This document shows positions 12,627 to 24,355 of a stretch of DNA of 64,000 bases, one piece after another (positions within the stretch are counted from its first letter, which is position 1; the number at the start of each line of letters is the position of its first letter). A program made the translations under genes and the position numbers. The stretch lies in NCBI GenBank assembly GCA_020064725.1, contig JAGTWJ010000001.1:6014001-6078000 (forward strand). The letters are read 5' to 3'. The stretch is from Drechslerella dactyloides. Lineage: Eukaryota > Ascomycota > Orbiliomycetes > Orbiliales > Orbiliaceae. The notes below the pieces were generated by a model. That model ran no database searches and was not told the DNA's origin. It saw nothing but the letters and a program-made list of their open reading frames with translations.

Positions 12627-13203
12627 CGTTTGCTATACCGCGTGCTTTACCTCGTTACATACCGTTACGATACATACATACGTTGCTTCTGCTGTTGTTT
12701 GGGGTGGATATTGGACGAAGGGATGAGTTTATACTGCATTTGTTACGGCGACGAAACGATCTGTTTGGATTTTCTGTGCAATTTTCTTTGCATGCGTGCA
12801 TTGCGTTTACGTTGCTCGGTTCTGGGGATAGAATATTGTCTGCTGCTTGTTCTCCGTTTTTGTGTCGTTTTATTTTGCGGATTTTTTGTTCATATCTTGT
12901 CATGTCTTCGCTGCCGCAAGATATACATACACCTGTACAGTGGCTACGGCCTAAACGAATGATAATGCAATAATGAAGCTTACTACCACACACATTTCAT
13001 CACAGCTTCGTATAGACATATTGGATGCTATGTTGGATGCCAGCGTGCGGAGCGTGCATACTATGATATATAAGCTCTGAGTCAAGCCCCTCGAGTGACG
13101 TTACGTACGTTACACAAAACCGCCATCCACACGGCGGAAGTATAGTATAAACTTAATAATGCGCGCAATGCCGTTCCACTGTAAATGATAGATAATACGA
13201 TGA
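12627..13203. other. convergent 3' spacer between Crh-like gene and MCM4
   Basis: T-rich on the plus strand after the Crh stop. Presumably holds both 3' UTRs. Nothing else seen. Confidence 0.5.
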
Positions 13204-16200
13204 TCAAACGCCCGTCACCCGCCGTATGTTCCGCCGCATCCCCTCCCCGCTCGTCCCCACAACGTGCCCCTCCGTCTCCAAACTCGCAAGCGCCTCCAGA
13301 AACTCGCCATGACCGGGAACGACACCCCCCGCCTCCGTCAGCCGGGAATGCACATCCATCGCGCGCACCGTCCCGCCCGTCCGCGTCATGTCGTCTAGTA
13401 CCGTCACTATCGCATTCTTCAAATCGCCCTTCCGCCGACGCTCCGACACGCCCACGCCGGATATCAAGTCCATGTCTATTCGTCCCGTGAGAGGGTCCGT
13501 GGCGCTCTCCTTGATCGCCGAGCGAATCAGTCGGACGGCTTCGAGGACGTCCGGTAGATCTACGGTTTCGGATAGTCGCATTTTCGCGTGTGCTTCTGAC
13601 AGGCGGATCATGGATTCGAGCTGGCGGGTCGTGGCGGTTATGCGGCGTTCGGCGGCGCGGACGTCTTCGCCTAGCTTGCGCATGGCGACGTACGAGCGGA
13701 CGAGTTCCTCGGCGGCCGGCTCTGTTATGCGCGGGTTGCAGTGCTGTCGGGCGTACGAGACGTAGGACGTCAAAAACTCGATTGGCTGCACTTTATTAGT
13801 TATCACACCGAATATTATATTACTGTTATGCGAGGGAGTGAGCTTACCAGTATCTCCTTCGCAGCGGCGTTCTCGGGCCGGTCCTCGAGGTACATCCCCA
13901 CCAGATGCCTCGCGAGCATCTTGTCCGACTTTTCGTCAACCTTGTCCAGCATGAGGTAGATCAAGTCAAATCGACTCATCAGCGTCGGCGGTAGATCAAT
14001 GTTCTTCGGCACGGACATGTTTGGATTATACTTGCTGCCGATAGGGTTCGCCGATGCCAGGATCGATGTGCGCGCGTTCAGCGTCGTGATGATGCCCGCC
14101 TTGGCGATGGAGACGGTCTGCTGCTCCATCACCTCGTGCAGCACCGATCTCGTCGCCTCGGACATCTTGTCGAACTCGTCGATGCAGCAGATCCCGCCGT
14201 CCGACAGCACCAGGGCGCCGGACTCGAGGACCAGCTGCTTCGATTCCGGGTCCCGCGTAACGTAGGCGGTTAAACCGACCGCGGAGCTGCCCTTCCCGCT
14301 CGTGTAGATGCCCCGTGGCGCGATCCGGTTGACGTACGACAGCAGCTGCGACTTGGACGTCGACGGGTCGCCGCAGAGGAGAATGTTGATGTCGCCACGG
14401 TACCGTGGGGCGCCGCCTCTTTCGAACGTCTTGTTGGTCCCGCCGAACAGCTGCAGCAGGATCCCCTTCTTCACGTCGTCGTTCTCGAAGACGCTCGGTG
14501 CCAGGGATCGCGACAGCAGCTCGTAGACGTCGTATCTCGCGCCGACTTCCTTGATCTTGGCGATCTCCGCCTCGCTTATCTTGCGCACCTCGTCCACGTC
14601 TGCAGACACCTTGTCCGCCATGCCGCCTTCCATTGTCGTGGTTTCGATGCCCAGCCGCTTCTTGTCGACCTTTTGAATGTGCACGGCGTCAACGTACGTT
14701 TTGAACAGGCTCTTCACGGACCGCTGCCGCGGGTTGACGCGGACGGGGACGCCTCTGAAGATGCCGGTGACTTCGATCCGGTCGCCGGCCTTGCAGACGT
14801 CGACCATTTCGTCGTACAGCAGCACGGAGACGGAGTGCGGCGTCTGCCCGTCTGGGATGCTGTCCGGCGTCTCCTGCAGCTTCATAATTTGCTTGTCGGC
14901 GAATTCGGAGCGGTTGTGCACGAGCTGCATTGAGTTTGCCGTGTTGCAGAGCTGCCGCGGGCAGCGCGTCGGTTCGAGGATTTTGCCGCGCTCGATCTCG
15001 ACTTCCAGGTGCTGGTGGCAGACCTCGCAGCGGAAGTAGGCAGTTTTCATGTCTGGGATCACCGGCGTGGCTCTGATGACGAGGCCCTTGATGCTGATAA
15101 CCTTGTCGATGTCTGGTGTACCACATTAGCTTGGGTTGCTTTTCGGATGGCATTGGGAGGCATTACCGTTGGGGTTCAGCTCGCGCATGTTTGACGACTT
15201 GTCCAGATTGAAGGGCCGGACGCGGTACTCGTGCTTCTCGAATTCCTCAATATCACCATCGGTCGATTTGTCGGTAATGTACAGCGACTTCATCTCGTCC
15301 TTCGTGACTTGATCCATCAGCGGGATGATCTCAGCCGGGTAATCGACCAGCTGGTGGTAAAACTTCTTCGTTTGCGGGAAGGCCAGCAGGTTCTTGCAGT
15401 CGATATTGAGTCCTTCGACTTCGAACTCCATCATCGCCTTGAGCATCTCCTCGTAAACCAGCTCCTCGCCGACACCTGGCGGAACGGTCTCGCCGTCGTA
15501 GATCATCCTGTACTTGCGCTTGAAGTTGCGCAGGAACGAGCGGAACGTCTTCATCGCATCGTTGGGATGGATGTTGGTGCCCCAGATGAAACGCGTCGTC
15601 AGCTCATCACCCGCCTCTGACGTTTGGAAGGTGTTCGCGTCTGACGGGCCGCCTGTGCCTGGGGTTGTGAACAGCCTATGTTGCCCGGAGGGCCGGAGGG
15701 AGTCTGACATTGGGATATCATTTCGACGGCGGGCACGCGGTGTAGCTTCGGGGTCGGCCTGTCTACATATCAAAATACGCAGGTCAGCGATGGTGTCAAT
15801 GCGAGAATTGGTATAAGATAGGAACATACGATCCAAACCTCCCAAACGGATCTGAGCTGACAATCCCAGCAGGCGAACTAGGATCATAACGAAGGGGCGA
15901 TGATGCTGCAAGCTCCCATATCAGCTTCTGGAACCGCGAATCAACTATACCAAACCACCGATTGGCGACATACATAGGCCAGAGGGTCGAGTCTGAGATC
16001 TCGCTCGTGGCGTAGACGCTTCCGGCGCAGGACTACTGCTCGGATAGTGCATCGGGTCGCTCATGTCCATATCATCATGCTCGGGCAGCGGTGCGGGCGA
16101 CGACGATGCATCGTTATGGAACAGTGGCGAGCTCGCAACAGAGTCCCGCTGGGCGCCGGCCGGCGTGGACAGATTGCTCGCTCTCCCGCTGCGCGTGCTT

Positions 16201-16253
16201 CGCGGCGTGCTCGCCACAGGAGTCCCTCTTGCTGATCGACGTGGGGTGGACAT
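13204..16253 (-). CDS. MCM4: DNA replication licensing helicase subunit MCM4
   Basis: AAA+ subunit of the MCM2-7 replicative helicase, loaded at origins in G1 and acting in the nucleus. Five exons on the minus strand: 16253-15974, 15905-15830, 15762-15167, 15112-13848 and 13785-13204, 932 aa. The N-terminal tail is Ser/Thr/Pro/Arg-rich with many SP/TP sites, the usual target of CDK and DDK. The zinc-binding module has Cys pairs in CEVCHQH and CPRQLC. The ATPase core shows Walker A (GDPSTSKSQ), Walker B (CIDEFDKM) and the SRFD arginine finger. A C-terminal winged-helix region ends in RRNIRRVTGV. The protein reads cleanly through all junctions and matches MCM4 rather than other MCMs in the Walker A and in the TANSMQLVHNRSEFADKQ region. 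Confidence 0.96.
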
Positions 16254-16461
16254 CGTGCACTCGAGGTACCGCGCAAGGCCGCAGCTTTGCCGTTCTGATG
16301 TCCGAAAAACTCGACAGGTGATTTTACTGGCGCAGCTGCAGCAGCTCCGGGAAGATTCGAACCGACGGTCAAGCGGTTAGGTGGAAGTTCGTGGCGTCGT
16401 CCGTGACAGTTCCTGATGTGAGGGGTGATAGGAAAGAAGCCTAGTTAGCTAGTGCCATTGG

Positions 16462-16467
16462 ACGCGT
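16462..16467. promoter_or_regulatory. ACGCGT (MCB-like) box upstream of MCM4
   Basis: A palindromic ACGCGT about 210 bases before the MCM4 start. In yeasts this hexamer binds the MBF G1/S factor, and MCM genes are typical targets. The hexamer also occurs elsewhere in the window, so position is the only support. Confidence 0.35.
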
Positions 16468-17017
16468 AGCGGCAAGTCGGAGCTCGAAAAGAAAAAAGCA
16501 ATTTTGGCGTCTGGTTGGCGCTGGCCAATCACAGCCGCCACACCGCCAACCACACACTCAACACCAAATTAATTCACACGGGCACCTGTGCTCTTATGTC
16601 CGAGCAAGGCTGCGATGGATTCCCTCACCTTCCGATATCATCTTCGGGAAAAAAATCGAGATGCAATCATCCCGAGATCTCGGGTAATTTCCACATGTGA
16701 TTCGAAACGGAAGTGACACCGCTGCGCCGTATAACACGCACCTCTCTCCAGGCAAACAGACCCACGCCGCAGCTGTGGAACACCGGCGCCTATTAATTCT
16801 ACGAGCCATGGCCGGCTGACGTGCACTAGCGCGAGGCCCGAGATATCCACTATCTAGTATATGTGCGCAAATCATAATTGATCTGACCTGACCTCTCACA
16901 AGCGTCAGAGCTGAAAATATCCCTTCCGCCCCACTCGATCAGAGGAACCTCGATACCCGAGCCGTGTGGTCCAAGTTCTCGAGTTATAACAGAAACTATA
17001 ATATATAATACTATTAC

Positions 17018-17102
17018 TTTGTCTCGTGAGCTAGAAGCCTATTATTGGTGTTAGAATCACCTTTCCACAGAATCAGAGGACGGCGTCTGGTTTGCGAGAC
17101 AA
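17018..17102. repeat. hairpin repeat copy (inverted arms about 85 bp apart end to end)
   Basis: Left arm TTTGTCTCGTGAGCTAG at 17018-17034. The right arm at 17084-17102 reads, reverse-complemented, TTGTCTCGCAAACCAGACG. The arms share TTGTCTCG and a diverged remainder. Member of the dispersed family discussed under findings. Confidence 0.55.
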
Positions 17103-19711
17103 TCCATAGGGTAACGTTAATATATGCCATGTGGCATAGTATACAATGAAACATTGCCTGTTTCTCCTGGTTGAGTTTGCAAATCGTATATGCATTCCAG
17201 AGGGTGGAGACTTTAGCAGCCTCGCCGCATTCCATAGTTCCCAACCCATTAATCGAGCCACCTGCGCAGCAGAACTACTTTAAAAAAAGCACCAGTGCAG
17301 TGAGCAAACGAACAAAAATATCTGGGAAAACAGCTTGCTCGGCTGTGCCGCTATACGACGCTATGCAATCGTTTGTCTCCCGGCCGGGTTTCTCCACAGG
17401 AATTCTAGTCCGGTTGTTGTTGAAACCGGATAGAAGAATTTCTGCTCTTATTTGGCAATTTTCTGCCCAATCGGTCTCGTAAACCAAAATTGTTTCTTGC
17501 CACGCCCAACGTGATAGATAGCTGGCCACCACAATTTCAAGCGATGATTCAAGATTTCTTTCACGAGCAGCTTATCTTCTGCTTGATCAGTTCTAAGCTT
17601 AGGGATTTGGATTGATTGAAGGGGTCGTTACTAATCGCTCGCTCATCCGAGTTTTCCAGTTGCCACGCCCCACCCAAGATAAAAGCTCCCACCCATCAAA
17701 TCCCGTTGCAAGTTTCGCACCACCGGCTTTTGTACGACTATCAACTCACATTCGCGCGGCGTTTGCTTAAAAAATGCAGGGTGGACCACTAGTGTCGAGA
17801 TGCTGCAGGTCTGGAATGCAACACGTCTAGTGCGCTGAAGGGGTTGCTTTCTCGCCCTTCTGGCTGCTTCTGTGCCACACGCTTATGCACTCCGATATTT
17901 ATGGAGGGCATCGGTGCATAAATAGCCGGTATGATGTATGCTATGTAGCCCAATGCCAGGCTTCCTTCATGTCATGGTAAAGTGGAGCAGACGTACTCTG
18001 CTTCGTTCTGATATCTGGAGTCATCAGATGGGTTAACCTCAAATGCAGATATAGACGGACAATAATGTGTCCCCTTCTTGTCTGTATGCCCTCCGTATAA
18101 GCATCAGGAAACTATAGCTATCACCTCCAACCTCTTGATTCGTAGCTATTGTTAAATCCTGAGTCCGAAATCTGTAAGCTATCCAATCAAAATACCACAC
18201 GAGGCTGGACATGTTTTCCGGCGGAAAATTAAGCCTAAGAAAAACTCGCGGAGGCTTCCCCACACCAACAGATACTCCTGGTCGCCGGTAACCAATTATA
18301 CATTGGTGTAAAGTTTTCCGGGTCGTAGAAATCCCGCGGCAGGAGAGGGGTGGCCCATCCTCAGCATCTTGCGACCTATACTATAGCAATGGCGAGCATG
18401 ACATCTTGCATGGGGTGGGGCTGCAAACAAGCTATTCCCGCAACGGCATGAATTGGACCCTGTTGGCAGATAATCTTGCATCTTTGGTCTTGGATGGTAC
18501 GACGATCCCCAATAAGACCTGGCCTTAGTTCCGACAGTGTAGGCCCCAAGGGACTCAGGAATGCATCCATGTGATATCTACCAATGATTGTGCGAGATGC
18601 CTAAGAGGCCAGCCATAATCCGCAGCCTTTTAGCCGGTCTGTCTTGCAGCTTGCCTCCTTACACTCGCCTTATGCTTGTACCTTTTTATTACCTCTGAAG
18701 GGCCCCTCCGATAATGGACGTCTCCTAGGACCAGTGTAGCAGAAGCTGACAGACGGTAAACATTTTCAGAACGCCGAAGAATGTAAAATGTTGAAATTCC
18801 AAGGGGGCGTTGAATTCATGGTAGTCATCGCTAAAGACACCTTCAGGGGAACGTTCCTGAGGTTTCATGCACAAGAGGGTCTACATACAAGTCTGGCTGA
18901 TTCCATCCCTGCCAGACCTTGAGAGATCGCATACCACCCTGCCCAACTGGCACCGTCCCGGCAAATCTTGTCGGGCAACGACAGCAGCGAGACTGCCCCC
19001 TATGCCAATGTCGTCTAATTTCTTGACCATTCGAAGGCTATGCTGGCCTACTCCGAGATCTGATCTCGCCACTTGATTCTTGATCACTTGATGCTTTGTC
19101 CCGGTTTGTCGGAGCCCATTTCCAGCTCAACCGAATCCACGGATACTCCGAGCTGAGAGGCGGTGTGTGCATACTCTCCGGCCGATGATCTTCGATGAGG
19201 CTAACAGCTGAGATGTCCACTGCGGGTGGTCCGGTGAGGTGCTCATGCCAGTAAAATCTCTGTCAGCTCGGTCTTCTGCGCGATATTGGCCACTTGTGGT
19301 CTTTTCTCTAACATTCTATCCCTGTCCGCGACCTAAACCGGGAAAAAGAAGGCAACAGGTAACAAATCGTCAAGAGCGTGGGGCCGTTGATTGCTCGTCA
19401 CGAGCCGGAAGCGCTAAAGAATATAAGTTGGCTTGTTGCACGGTCTTCCGGATGTTGGTGCACGCAAATACCCTGAAGTTGATAGAAGTTATATATATAA
19501 AGCCTGAAAGGCACCTCTGATCTCGTACAAATCTTTCACATCGCACCTGATCATCAGCCAATCTCTCAACGCGTGATCAACTGGAGCCCTCCGTATCGCG
19601 TGTAAACCTCTCGTCAAGCTTTTCGTTTACGTTTGTCTTGTATACTCTAGAGCTCAGTTCGATCGGTCAGCCTCTTACAATCCTGCTTGATACCGTCGGA
19701 TAACAGACACA

Positions 19712-21301
19712 ATGGTGGTGGTAATAAACGGCAAGCCAGACGCCGTACAAGGTCCGCTGAGGACGCCTTTGACGGAATATTTCAATGTAAAACATCCGGT
19801 GTGGTATGTTGCTAACGTTGATTCCCTGGCTGTTTCTGATTACTCAGTGGCGCATGCCGTCCTGTGAAGCATTGTGTCTTCTCTTTTGTGCCTGAGAGAA
19901 GCGTTTACCGAAATTGGCCCGGGTATATTCGATTGCGGTTGCTGACTGGATTTCTGTAGTCTTGCTGGCATGAATATAGGTGCTGGGCCAAAACTGGGAG
20001 CTGCGGTAATTGACGCTGGAGGGTTCGCATGCCTGGGAGGAAACGGATACACGAAAGCTCCGGAATATAGCACGATGTCATACCATGAATTCATCCAGGA
20101 GTTTATAGCTCATCAGAGTTAGTTAGCCAATTTGCCCGCCGTTGTTGTTTTCCCGCTTGGAATGCTCAGGCTAACATACCTTTCCCGACATGCAGCGCCG
20201 GAAAAGGTGCGAACACAGATCAGAGAAATGAAGTCGTTTCTAAAAAATCCCAATCGGGCGACGTTCGGCATCGACATCCTGTTGCCGAAGGTTGGTGGCA
20301 ATGCGAGGAGGACAAACTACGACTACACTGAGGGCACCGCCGAACAGATCATAGATGTTGTGATCGAAGAGGGTGGGACAATGTTCATCAGCGCCCTCGG
20401 AGTCCCAGAGCCGCATCTAGTCGATCGGTTACACCGCGGTGGCGTCTTGGTTGGGTGCAACATCGGCCATCCGAAGCATGTCGAGAAGGTCCTGGCCGCT
20501 GGCGTAGATATGATTGTGGCGCAGGTATGTTATGCTTTGATGTGTGGCGTTATATGAGACTGGCTGAGCTGACTTTGTATGATAGGGTGGCGAGGGTGGT
20601 GGACATACTAGCGATGTTCCATCTATGCTCTTATTGTGAGTATATACCACGGTTGTTGGAGATTTACTGAGGTCGAAAGGTTAACCCGCGCTCATAGACC
20701 GATGGTATTGGAGCTCTGCAAAGGCCGGACGTCAAAGTTCACGGGACGCCCGATTATCGTCCTCGCAGCTGGGGGTATCTATAACTCCCGAGGACTGGCA
20801 GCAGCCTTGGCAATGGGAGCCGACGGCGTATGGTGCGGAACACGTTTTGTTGCGGCAACGGAGTCCGGCGCGAGTGATGGGCACCAGAAAGCTGTGCTGG
20901 ACACCACAGTCTCCGGGACGGCCCGGTCGACGATATATACGGTAAATTGAAAAGAAGTTGGAGCTTGTGTGCGGAAGTGAGACTTACCTGTCGTTTCATT
21001 ATAGGGCCGGCCAATGCGAGTCCAAAACAACCGCTACGTCGCCGCTTGGGAGAAAAATCCAGCCGGAATCAACGCGCTGACGAGTAAAGGTGTTGTGCCG
21101 GTTATCCACGACCTTGAACAGTTGGCGCGAGCTGGCAAGCCCGTCCCTGACGAGATGGAGGCAGGGATTCGGCCGATCCTGCTCGGACAGGCGGCTGGCG
21201 CGATAGATAAAATTCTTCCAGCCAAGGCGATCATTGACGAGATGGTATACGGGACCTTGGAGCTGATGAAGCGGTGCGATCAGATGAGGAGTAAGCTCTA
21301 G
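19712..21301 (+). CDS. nitronate monooxygenase (2-nitropropane dioxygenase family)
   Basis: FMN-dependent TIM-barrel enzyme that oxidises alkyl nitronates such as propionate 3-nitronate to the keto acid. Six exons: 19712-19803, 19960-20117, 20196-20524, 20586-20635, 20698-20941 and 21005-21301, 389 aa. Family motifs are in order: LAGMNIGAGPKLGAAV, DILLPKVGGNARRTNYDY, FISALGVPEPHLVDRLH, NIGHPKHV, GGEGGGHTSD (phosphate binding), the LAAGGIYNSRGLAAALAMGA segment, GVWCGTRFVAATES and GRPMRVQNN. The exon 2 end is the least certain: it leaves about 15 extra residues (KAPEYSTMSYHEF) before TPEKVRTQ compared with the family. No signal peptide; likely cytosolic or mitochondrial. It may protect against plant nitro-toxins or host nitronates. 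Confidence 0.88.
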
Positions 21302-22388
21302 GCCAGCTTTCACCTTGGTGCATCGTGATTCTGTTGAGGGAAGAGACTTGAGATGATGGTGGGATCGCGATGGGGATGATGGGGGCTTCATGAAGATAAT
21401 ATGATAGTGTGGTGTGTTGGGATCCCGGGAGGTTCTATGTTTATATATGGGATGGAGACTCGGCGGGCCGGTGGGTTTACTTTTCCCTAGTTTCGGTTCC
21501 GGCGTCTGATCAGGACTCGGCGTTAGTAAATTACTGTAACATGTCGTATTCCTTGGTGTTTCCTGGGATGGGAGGATTGCTGATACTTTGAATATGGCAT
21601 GTTGTTGATAATCATTGCTTTTAACTCGCCGTTTTAATATTATTCTCTTCCTTCATCGATTCTTGGCTCTTTCTAGTCGCTTTGTGCTGAGCTCCGCGGC
21701 GCTGGTCGATGCCCGATACACTAGTTCATCCGCGAACTCTCAGACTCGACTGTATCCTTATAGTAACCTGTTGTCGGGTACTCCACGTACGTGGCTTCCT
21801 TCAAGGCAGCCATATATGATATTTTTATAAGCGACGAAGAGGGTGAGCACCTGATGTCTGGATTATATTCGAATATCTATATTCACGCTGATTAGATGGC
21901 AGACGTGCTACTGACTTCGGAAGTTGCAACGTTGGTGTGCGTGCTATTTACATTAAGCTTCACACCATATATTTTAAATTTTGTCTCGTAAACCAAACTG
22001 CGACGGCGAAGTCCGGCAGTCTGGCTCGCGAGCCAACCATATATTTGCGTCCCGCCGAGCTCGGGGTGATATATTGTGTAGAGATTTGGGCCTTATATTC
22101 CGGCCCGAGGCAGTAGCTTCCTATATATGCGCAGCCCTTGGATTGCATTGCCACCAATCGATTGCAATTGACCTATAGCTACTTATCTTCATGAAAAGAG
22201 CTCGATGCCGACTGTGTTGTTGTTGGATTTGCTGGCGCACTAAAGTTGGTCAAGTCGCCAAGGTGGACATCCGAAAGAGGTAATAGAGGCGAGCGCTACA
22301 AGCAGCAGACAACTTCCCGAAATTTTTGTCGCAAATCTTCATATTCAATTCAAACTGCCATTCGACAAGCCAACCGACAGGCGCCACA
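21302..22388. other. spacer with one hairpin repeat
   Basis: A+T-rich stretch between two plus-strand genes. It carries the hairpin repeat at 21980-22037. No supported gene. Confidence 0.5.
21980..22037. repeat. hairpin repeat copy, best-preserved pair of arms
   Basis: The left arm reads CTCGTAAACCAAACTGC. The right arm, reverse-complemented, reads CTCGCGAGCCAGACTGC. All four differences are transitions (C/T or G/A), the pattern left by repeat-induced point mutation. Confidence 0.65.
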
Positions 22389-24217
22389 ATGCCCTCGATA
22401 CCCCTCGAAAGTCACGATACATCGGTCGCGATGGAGTTAGAAGCGAGCGGCGATAAAGCGCCGGCCAAAAGCGCCCCGACCCGGCTGAAAGATGCCGCGG
22501 AAGAAGAGCTGGAAAGACTCGTCTTTGGCGACCTTGCAGGCTTCCAAGCGGGTCTCTTCGCGGATCACGAAGCGGCCTATTCATCCGACGATGAAAACCA
22601 AGTCCAGCTAGCATTTAACCGCGAGGGAGATGAGGTGGAAGGTTTAGATGATGATCAGGTATACGGGCGCTCGATCGCGTATGGAAACTAAAATACTCGT
22701 TCACACAGTCAAGCTGACGCTCCCAGCTCTTCTTCGTAGATTCCGGCACATCAGCGCCCACAGACCTGATCAAGGCTTCCACGACAGACCTCGCGGACTC
22801 GGATTCAGAATCGAAATTTGCTAAGCCAGCGTGGGAAGACAGCGATGATGAGCGTCTCACCATATCCCTCACTGCCAATCCCCGCCTCCGCAAACTGCGA
22901 ACCACAGAACTCGACGACGTTATCACCGGCACCGAATACACGAAACGCCTTCGTCTACAGTACGAGCGTATAAACCCGACCCCCGAATGGTCACTCCCAA
23001 CGAAGAAGGATACCTCCCACGAGCGGCCGAGAAAGTCCCGGCGAACGTCTATCTCTCCCTCGTCCGACGTATCATCCGACGACGAGGATGACAGCGTGAT
23101 GGATGTCGACCTGCCCACGAATAATTCACTTGCTACACTCCTCCAATCACGCACAACGTACACCAAGCGTTCGAAATCCGGCAGACTCGCCCCGGAGACT
23201 CTCGACATCTCCCGTCTGCGCGACGCAAACTATCTCGCACCCTCGCACTCCGGCATACAGTCCCTTTCGTTCCACAAGACACACCCGCTGCTTCTCTCCG
23301 CTGGCTTCGACCACGTTCTACGGTTGTACCACATTGATAAAAAGACGAACCCGCCGGCGACAAGCTTATACCTTCAGAGCACACCGATTCACACCGCTGC
23401 GTTCCACCCGGACGGCAAGCGGGTGTTCGCAGGCGGTAGAAGGCGGTACTTCCACATCTGGGATCTGGAATCGGGCAAGGTTGAGAAGATCACGCGGATA
23501 TACGGTAGCCAAGAACACCAGAAGAGCATGGAGAAGTTCAAGCTGTCGCCATGCGGGAGGTTCATGGCACTTTGCGGCGCGCACGGGTACGTCAACGTGC
23601 TGGATGCGAAGACGGGACAATGGGTTGCGTCGGTCGTAGTCGAGGGTGTCGTCGCAGATCTCAGCTGGACCATCGGCGGGAGGAAGCTGCTGGTCGCGAC
23701 GACGGGCGGTGAAGTGTGGGAGTGGGATAGCGCCGAACGGAAGGTAGAGAGCCGGTGGATGGATGAAGGCGGCGTAGGGTTGACGACGATTGCTCTTGGT
23801 GGAAACGATCGGTGGTGCGCGGTGGGAAGCAAGAGCGGGGTGGTGAATGTGTACGATAGGAAGGAGAAGGTGGCGGTGGAAGGGCATCCAGTGCCCAGGA
23901 AAGCGCTAGGGAACCTAGTGACGGAGATCAGCGTTCTTGAGTTCTCCAACGACGGGCAGCTGCTGTGCATGGGGAGCAAAGAGAAACGAGATGCGTTGAG
24001 AATGGGTAAGTCTCGATCTTTGCATGCCTATCGGGGTGTAACAAGTACTAATATATCTGTTGTAGTGCATTTACCAAGCTGCACAGTGTTCAAGAACTGG
24101 CCAACGGCGTCGACACCAGTGGGCAGCATATACTGCGCGGCGTTTGCCGATGCGGCATCTGGGCTATTCGCGTTTGGAAACCAACAAGGAAAGATCAGGT
24201 TATGGGAGATACGATAG
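22389..24217 (+). CDS. UTP18: U3 snoRNP WD40 protein Utp18
   Basis: Component of the small-subunit processome (UTP-B complex) needed for 18S rRNA processing in the nucleolus. Three exons: 22389-22658, 22727-24005 and 24066-24217, 566 aa. The acidic N-terminus contains EEELERLVFGD and a FFVDS segment, then KLRTTELDDVITGTEYTKRL and ISRLRDAN, all typical of Utp18. WD40 repeats follow, e.g. HPLLLSAGFDHVLRLYHID, HPDGKRVFAGGRRRYFHIWD and a final GNQQGKIRLWEI ending at the stop. Intron 2 (60 bp) is in frame and stop-free, so intron retention would insert 20 residues; the WD repeat reads better with it removed. The ATG at 22389 was preferred over an in-frame upstream ATG at 22326. Confidence 0.93.
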
Positions 24218-24355
24218 CACCCTAGATGATGCCATATACCCACGTAGACCTGTATTGTACAATATATTCCATATAATACATCCTGACAATCCTGAAAGCG
24301 TTGTCTTGCGTGAATCCATCGTGATAAGCCCTCGTTGCTGAGTTAGTCATGAGTC

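Larger units (their letters stand above)
16254..19711. other. long spacer between divergent MCM4 and nitronate monooxygenase genes
   Basis: The MCM4-proximal part holds an ACGCGT box (own entry). The rest shows no gene I can support. A hairpin repeat (17018-17102) and a single arm (GGTCTCGTAAACCAAAA, 17473-17489) are embedded. Small ORFs at 17.0-19.5 kb have no protein-like character. Confidence 0.45.

Noticed and set aside
17000..19600. Several 60-100 codon ORFs between MCM4 and the nitronate monooxygenase
   Set aside because: None has protein-like composition, splicing partners or motifs.
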